Shown here: one piece after another, positions 5,606-8,075 of the stretch
How positions within the stretch are numbered: the first letter of the stretch is position 1
Layout: each line of letters opens with the position of its first letter
Origin: an archaeon
GTDB lineage: Archaea > Nanobdellota > Nanobdellia > Pacearchaeales > GW2011-AR1
DNA: 8,075 bases
NCBI GenBank assembly: GCA_030699005.1
Contig: JAUYLQ010000050.1
Span: forward strand, 1-8,075
Reading direction: 5' to 3'
Translations under genes and position numbers: made by a program
The notes under the pieces: model-generated
The model's input: only the letters and a program-made list of their open reading frames with translations
Database searches by the model: none
Told to the model about the DNA's origin: nothing

Positions 5606-5758
5606 TTACGAGGGGGTTTTAATAGGGGCTTCTTCAATCTGCCGCTTTTTAAAGTCTTTAATAAAATCTAGGTCTACACTCTTCTTTTTGGGTCTTTTGT
5701 GACCCGGAACTAGTTTACTCATTTCAAAATCAAGCAAAATTACAAAGCCCACCCCCAT
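5606..5758 (-). CDS. 50-residue charged hypothetical protein
   Basis: A short open frame filling most of the 290-base gap between the secreted-protein gene and the ABC exporter. From the ATG at 5758 it encodes 50 residues: a hydrophobic start (GVGFVILLDF), then a lysine-rich segment (KLVPGHKRPKKKSVD, about 15-29) and an amphipathic charged stretch (DFIKDFKKRQIEEA). An in-frame ATG at 5722 would give 38 residues starting MSKLVPG. The upstream ATG is favoured by a well-placed TATA-like box at 5785-5796, which predicts a leader of only about 6 bases. The frame ends just before the exporter TATA box. No family is recognised, and at this size chance is a real alternative, but position and promoter spacing argue for a gene. 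Confidence 0.5.
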   Translation of the reverse strand: MGVGFVILLDFEMSKLVPGHKRPKKKSVDLDFIKDFKKRQIEEAPIKTPS

Positions 5759-5784
5759 TTTAGTAATTAATATGACGCTGTTCA

Positions 5785-5796
5785 CTTTTAAATACC
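5785..5796 (-). promoter_or_regulatory. Putative TATA box for the 50-residue gene
   Basis: The minus strand reads GGTATTTAAAAG, a strong TATA match centred about 32 bases before the ATG at 5758. Its presence between a T-rich terminator-like tract (5812-5858) and a short open frame suggests an independent transcription unit, either coding for the small protein or for a short RNA. Confidence 0.45.
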
Positions 5797-5811
5797 TTTC
5801 TCCCGACGATA

Positions 5812-5858
5812 AAAAGGTTAAAAAGAAAAAAAGAAAAAGAAAAATAAAAAAATAAAGA
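5812..5858 (-). terminator. T-rich transcription termination region
   Basis: On the minus strand this stretch is almost only T with scattered C and A, including runs of five to seven T, and begins a few bases after the stop codon of the secreted-protein gene. Archaeal RNA polymerase terminates at oligo-T tracts without needing a hairpin. No stem-loop is visible. It is the clearest terminator candidate in the window. Confidence 0.6.
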
Positions 5859-5864
5859 ATTTAC

Positions 5865-6353
5865 TTAATTGCCGTATCCATTCGGAGTTGCATGTGTAAA
5901 CCAAATGTGTTCTCCATTAGAGGTTCCTTGATCCATTAATACTTCATAGCTTCCCCAAATTGAATCACCGCCTTCTTCCCAATATGGACTGTTCTCCAAA
6001 TCAGAACCTACCCATATAATTTTGTAATGCCAAACTTCTCCGCTTCCACCGGGAAAAGCGCCGTTCCATTCATTGTTTGTCCAAGCACCAGCGCATGCAG
6101 ATTCATCATTGTTTCCTGCATCGTTGCAGTCGTCCCATGCTTTGTTCCACTTCATAACAAGTTGGTCATTTGCATAAGTTGAGTCTCCCCAAACTGTTCC
6201 ATCAAGAGTCTTATCAACTCCATCAGCAGTTCCAACGAAATTTCTTGCCTGATAGTTGTAACCGTATTCATCAAACCCTGCTGCCACGAAAACAGCCGCA
6301 GTAGAAACCAAAAGTACAGAGATAACAAATAATGCTAAAATTGTTTTTTTCAT
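5865..6353 (-). CDS. Secreted Trp-rich protein of unknown function
   Basis: A 162-residue protein with a classic Sec signal peptide: MKK, a hydrophobic core to about residue 24 and a likely cut after VAA (near 25). The mature part, about 137 residues, starts GFDEYGYNYQARNF and is rich in aromatic residues, with ten tryptophans, and in Gly, Asp and Asn. It has one cysteine pair (76 and 87). Conserved-looking blocks are YANDQLVMKWN (60-70), NEWNGAFPGGSGEVWHYKIIW (94-114) and SPYWEEGG (122-129). I recall closely similar secreted proteins scattered across candidate-phyla bacteria, Chloroflexi and DPANN archaea, with no known function; this is memory and not a search. The gene has the strongest Shine-Dalgarno in the window, a good TATA box and a T-rich terminator, so it looks like a highly expressed single gene. 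A carbohydrate-binding or other surface role is only a guess. Confidence 0.88.
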   Translation of the reverse strand: MKKTILALFVISVLLVSTAAVFVAAGFDEYGYNYQARNFVGTADGVDKTLDGTVWGDSTYANDQLVMKWNKAWDDCNDAGNNDESACAGAWTNNEWNGAFPGGSGEVWHYKIIWVGSDLENSPYWEEGGDSIWGSYEVLMDQGTSNGEHIWFTHATPNGYGN

Positions 6354-6360
6354 TTTTTAT

Positions 6361-6368
6361 ACCTCCTT
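6361..6368 (-). promoter_or_regulatory. Full Shine-Dalgarno of the secreted-protein gene
   Basis: The minus strand reads AAGGAGGT followed by seven bases and the ATG at 6353. This is a near-complete match to the 16S anti-Shine-Dalgarno and contrasts with the other genes here, most of which lack one. It fixes the start codon and suggests strong translation. Confidence 0.8.
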
Positions 6369-6400
6369 ATAACTATATCCATTGATTTTTTAGAATTTTT

Positions 6401-6412
6401 GTATTTAAAAGA
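6401..6412 (-). promoter_or_regulatory. Putative TATA box for the secreted-protein gene
   Basis: The minus strand reads TCTTTTAAATAC, about 53 bases before the ATG at 6353. Transcription would start near 6380, giving a leader of about 27 bases that contains the Shine-Dalgarno. This is one of the longest predicted leaders in the window. Confidence 0.5.
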
Positions 6413-6482
6413 ATATGTAGCATGAAAGGGGACAAATAGAGATTCAAAACTTTTTCTTTGCCAAAATTCAGCCTTAAACAAG

Positions 6483-6510
6483 CTTTATAAACAAAGTTCA
6501 AGATTTAAAT
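6483..6510 (+). promoter_or_regulatory. Putative promoter region of the DEAD-box helicase
   Basis: Two TATA candidates face the helicase: CTTTATAAAC (6483-6492) and GATTTAAAT (6502-6510). They predict leaders of about 60 or 40 bases, longer than for most genes here. The rest of the divergent region 6413-6573 shows no open frame, RNA gene or clear hairpin. Confidence 0.4.
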
Positions 6511-6573
6511 TAGTAGTTGATTGATTCTAAAGATTAATTGATAAGACAGACATAAAAGTTAAAATTTTGAAAA

Positions 6574-7869
6574 ATGGATAAATTTAGAAAGTTGGGCTTG
6601 AGTGAAAGTGTGGTAAAGATACTGGAAAGTATGGGTTTTGACACCCCTTCTGAAATTCAGGAGAAAGCAATACCTTTTGTGCTGGAAGGTCGCGATGTTC
6701 TTGGAACTTCAATGACTGGAAGCGGGAAAACCCTGGCTTTTTCTTCTGCAATTATAGAAAGAATTACACCTGAAAAAGTGGTCAAATCAATTGTTTTAGT
6801 TCCGACAAGGGAGCTAGCTGAACAGGTAGCTGAAGCAATCAAAAACTTTTCCAAAGGCAATTTGAAAGTTGTTGCAGTTTATGGGGGAGTTAATCTTCAC
6901 AATCAAATTAAGGAAATGAGGGGGACCGATGTAGTTGCTGGAACACCCGGAAGGGTTCTTGACCACTTAACCAGAAAAACACTTAAACTAAGCAAAGTCG
7001 AAATACTTGTTTTAGATGAGTTTGACAGGATGCTTGACATGGGTTTTTCCCGTGATGTGGGGAAAATTATTGACGAATGCCCAAAAAAACGCCAGACAAT
7101 GTTGTTTTCTGCAACAATTTCAGCAGATATAGAATACTTAGTAAAAAAATACATGACTAATCCTGTTGAAGTCTCTGTTGAGTCATATGTTGACCATTCA
7201 AAGTTGGAGCAGATTTTCTATGATGTCCCAGATGCGTTAAAGTTTGCCCTTTTAATCCATTTGCTTAAAGAGGAAAAGTTGCACTTAGCTATGATATTTT
7301 GTTCAACACGAAGAAACGCAGATTTTGTTGTTGCAAATTTGAATCACGTTGGAATCCAGGCAAAAGCAATCCACGGGGGTCTTGAGCAAAAGAAAAGAAT
7401 TAATGTTATGAATGAGTTTCATGAAGACACTGGTTTGAATATTCTAGTTTGTACAGACATTGCTTCAAGGGGGCTTGACATTAAAGGAGTGACCCACATA
7501 TATAATTATGACATACCCTCAGTTGCAAAAGATTACATCCACCGAATTGGGAGAACGGCAAGAGCAGGGAAAGAAGGGAAAGCGATTAATATCCTCTCTT
7601 CAAGAGATTATGAAAATTTTTCAAACATATTAAAACATGAAGAAGTTGAAATAAAAGAAGTTAAACTGCCAGACCTAAAAAGGGTGGAAATCATAAAGCC
7701 CGGAAGGAGTTTTGTTAGAAGGTCTCCATCCCGGGGAAGAGACTCTTCAAGGGGCAGAAGTCACGCTGTAAGGAATAGAAGCGACTCCAGAGGAAGAAGC
7801 AACTCGAAAAGACCTTCAGAAAGAAACAGAAGAAGTTTTGGAAGAAGAAAGATATCTAATCATCATTAA
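6574..7869 (+). CDS. DEAD-box ATP-dependent RNA helicase
   Basis: A 431-residue RNA helicase that should unwind or remodel RNA duplexes using ATP, for example in ribosome assembly or RNA decay. All motifs are present in order: Q motif with Gln29, motif I MTGSGKT (47-53), Ia PTREL (77-81), GG (104-105), TPGR (124-127), motif II DEFD (148-151), III SAT (179-181), IV IFCSTRR (241-247), V TDIASRGLDI (294-303) and VI HRIGRTAR (323-330). Motif II has Phe where the family name has Ala, which should not abolish catalysis because both acidic residues are kept. After about 378 comes a basic, low-complexity tail with three SRGR repeats (386-389, 392-395, 405-408), a likely RNA-binding extension. No Shine-Dalgarno precedes the ATG. 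The last 14 bases overlap the end of the opposing GIY-YIG gene. Confidence 0.96.
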   Translation: MDKFRKLGLSESVVKILESMGFDTPSEIQEKAIPFVLEGRDVLGTSMTGSGKTLAFSSAIIERITPEKVVKSIVLVPTRELAEQVAEAIKNFSKGNLKVVAVYGGVNLHNQIKEMRGTDVVAGTPGRVLDHLTRKTLKLSKVEILVLDEFDRMLDMGFSRDVGKIIDECPKKRQTMLFSATISADIEYLVKKYMTNPVEVSVESYVDHSKLEQIFYDVPDALKFALLIHLLKEEKLHLAMIFCSTRRNADFVVANLNHVGIQAKAIHGGLEQKKRINVMNEFHEDTGLNILVCTDIASRGLDIKGVTHIYNYDIPSVAKDYIHRIGRTARAGKEGKAINILSSRDYENFSNILKHEEVEIKEVKLPDLKRVEIIKPGRSFVRRSPSRGRDSSRGRSHAVRNRSDSRGRSNSKRPSERNRRSFGRRKISNHH

Positions 7870-8075
7870 ACCAGCCTAATTTTTCATTTCTCGGCAGCTT
7901 TTTTATTTCGTATTCATATTTGCAGGCTTGAGACTTATTTTCACATTCCTTAAACCTAAGAACTTCTTTAAAACCTTTTTTTCGGACGTATTTACTTCCT
8001 TTCCCTGTTGCATGAGCTTTCGCTCTTGCCTTAAGATCGTTTGTAACTCCAGTATAAAATGAACCGTCCATGCAT
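7856..8075 (-). CDS. GIY-YIG nuclease family protein, N-terminus cut off
   Basis: The visible 73 codons are the C-terminal part of a small single-domain GIY-YIG endonuclease of the YhbQ/URI type, proteins that cut DNA and are often of unknown cellular role. The sequence enters at SFYTGVTNDL, which contains the second half of the GIY-YIG signature (YTG here) and a likely catalytic arginine in the following helix. It continues through GKGSKYVR and ends with the typical EYEIKKLPRNEKLGW helix, whose first Glu is the probable metal ligand. The frame is still open at the window edge: the codon before the Met at 8071 is Cys, giving CMDGSFYTG as in homologues, so that Met is not the true start. About 10-15 residues carrying GIY are missing. 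The stop lies inside the 3' end of the helicase gene (14-base tail-to-tail overlap). Confidence 0.9.
   Translation of the reverse strand, partial: CMDGSFYTGVTNDLKARAKAHATGKGSKYVRKKGFKEVLRFKECENKSQACKYEYEIKKLPRNEKLGWFNDD

Noticed and set aside
5690..5705. GGGTC-TTTTGT-GACCC hairpin as a terminator
   Set aside because: It lies in the middle of a plausible reading frame, no T-run follows it on the minus strand, and five base pairs are common by chance.
6657..7154. Minus-strand open frames inside the helicase
   Set aside because: The helicase motifs occupy this stretch on the plus strand without interruption; the reverse frames have composition typical of shadows.
7856..8071. Complete 71-residue GIY-YIG protein starting at Met 8071
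   Set aside because: The frame is open upstream to the window edge and the preceding codon gives the Cys seen before MDGSFYTG in homologues; the GIY half of the signature is missing, so the gene is cut by the window.
1..8075. tRNA, rRNA, CRISPR array or insertion sequence
   Set aside because: Reading both strands, I found no T-loop or acceptor-stem signatures, no regularly spaced repeats, and no transposase-like protein or terminal inverted repeats.

Overview
The window looks like a piece of an AT-rich archaeal chromosome, most likely from a DPANN-type archaeon (Woesearchaeota, Pacearchaeota or a relative). This lineage call is an inference. It rests on TTTAAA-like TATA boxes about 24-40 bases upstream of most start codons, on several apparently leaderless or very short-leader genes, on very compact spacing, and on small membrane-anchored or secreted proteins of a style I associate with DPANN genomes. 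No rRNA, tRNA, CRISPR array or transposase was seen.

Layout. Left (1-1200): a plus-strand methionine-R-sulfoxide reductase (MsrB) runs tail to tail into a minus-strand nitroreductase-family flavoprotein, with only 5 bases between the stops. Next (1195-2500): a minus-strand trio of a four-helix membrane protein, a protein-L-isoaspartate methyltransferase (Pcm) and a membrane-anchored eight-cysteine protein. A 91-base divergent promoter region with a perfect inverted repeat separates this trio from a plus-strand membrane-anchored LamG/concanavalin-A-like lectin protein (2592-3485). The following block (3550-5758) is all minus strand: a 50-residue charged protein, an ABC exporter (fused membrane and ATPase domains) split by a one-base frameshift at an A5 run, and a 54-residue two-helix membrane protein. 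The right part holds a secreted tryptophan-rich protein (minus, with the strongest Shine-Dalgarno in the window), a DEAD-box RNA helicase with a DEFD motif II and an RS/RG-rich tail (plus), and the 3' part of a GIY-YIG nuclease gene (minus) that overlaps the helicase end by 14 bases.

How the genes may work together. MsrB and Pcm both repair aged or oxidised proteins and lie within about 1.5 kb, but are not co-transcribed. The Cys-rich protein, the LamG protein, the Trp-rich protein and the small membrane proteins suggest a region rich in cell-envelope functions, with an ABC exporter among them. I see no strong evidence for a single new multi-gene system. The best leads are the exporter frameshift, the shared promoter-like motif at 1138 and 2551, the two short genes, and the two secreted or anchored families of unknown function.
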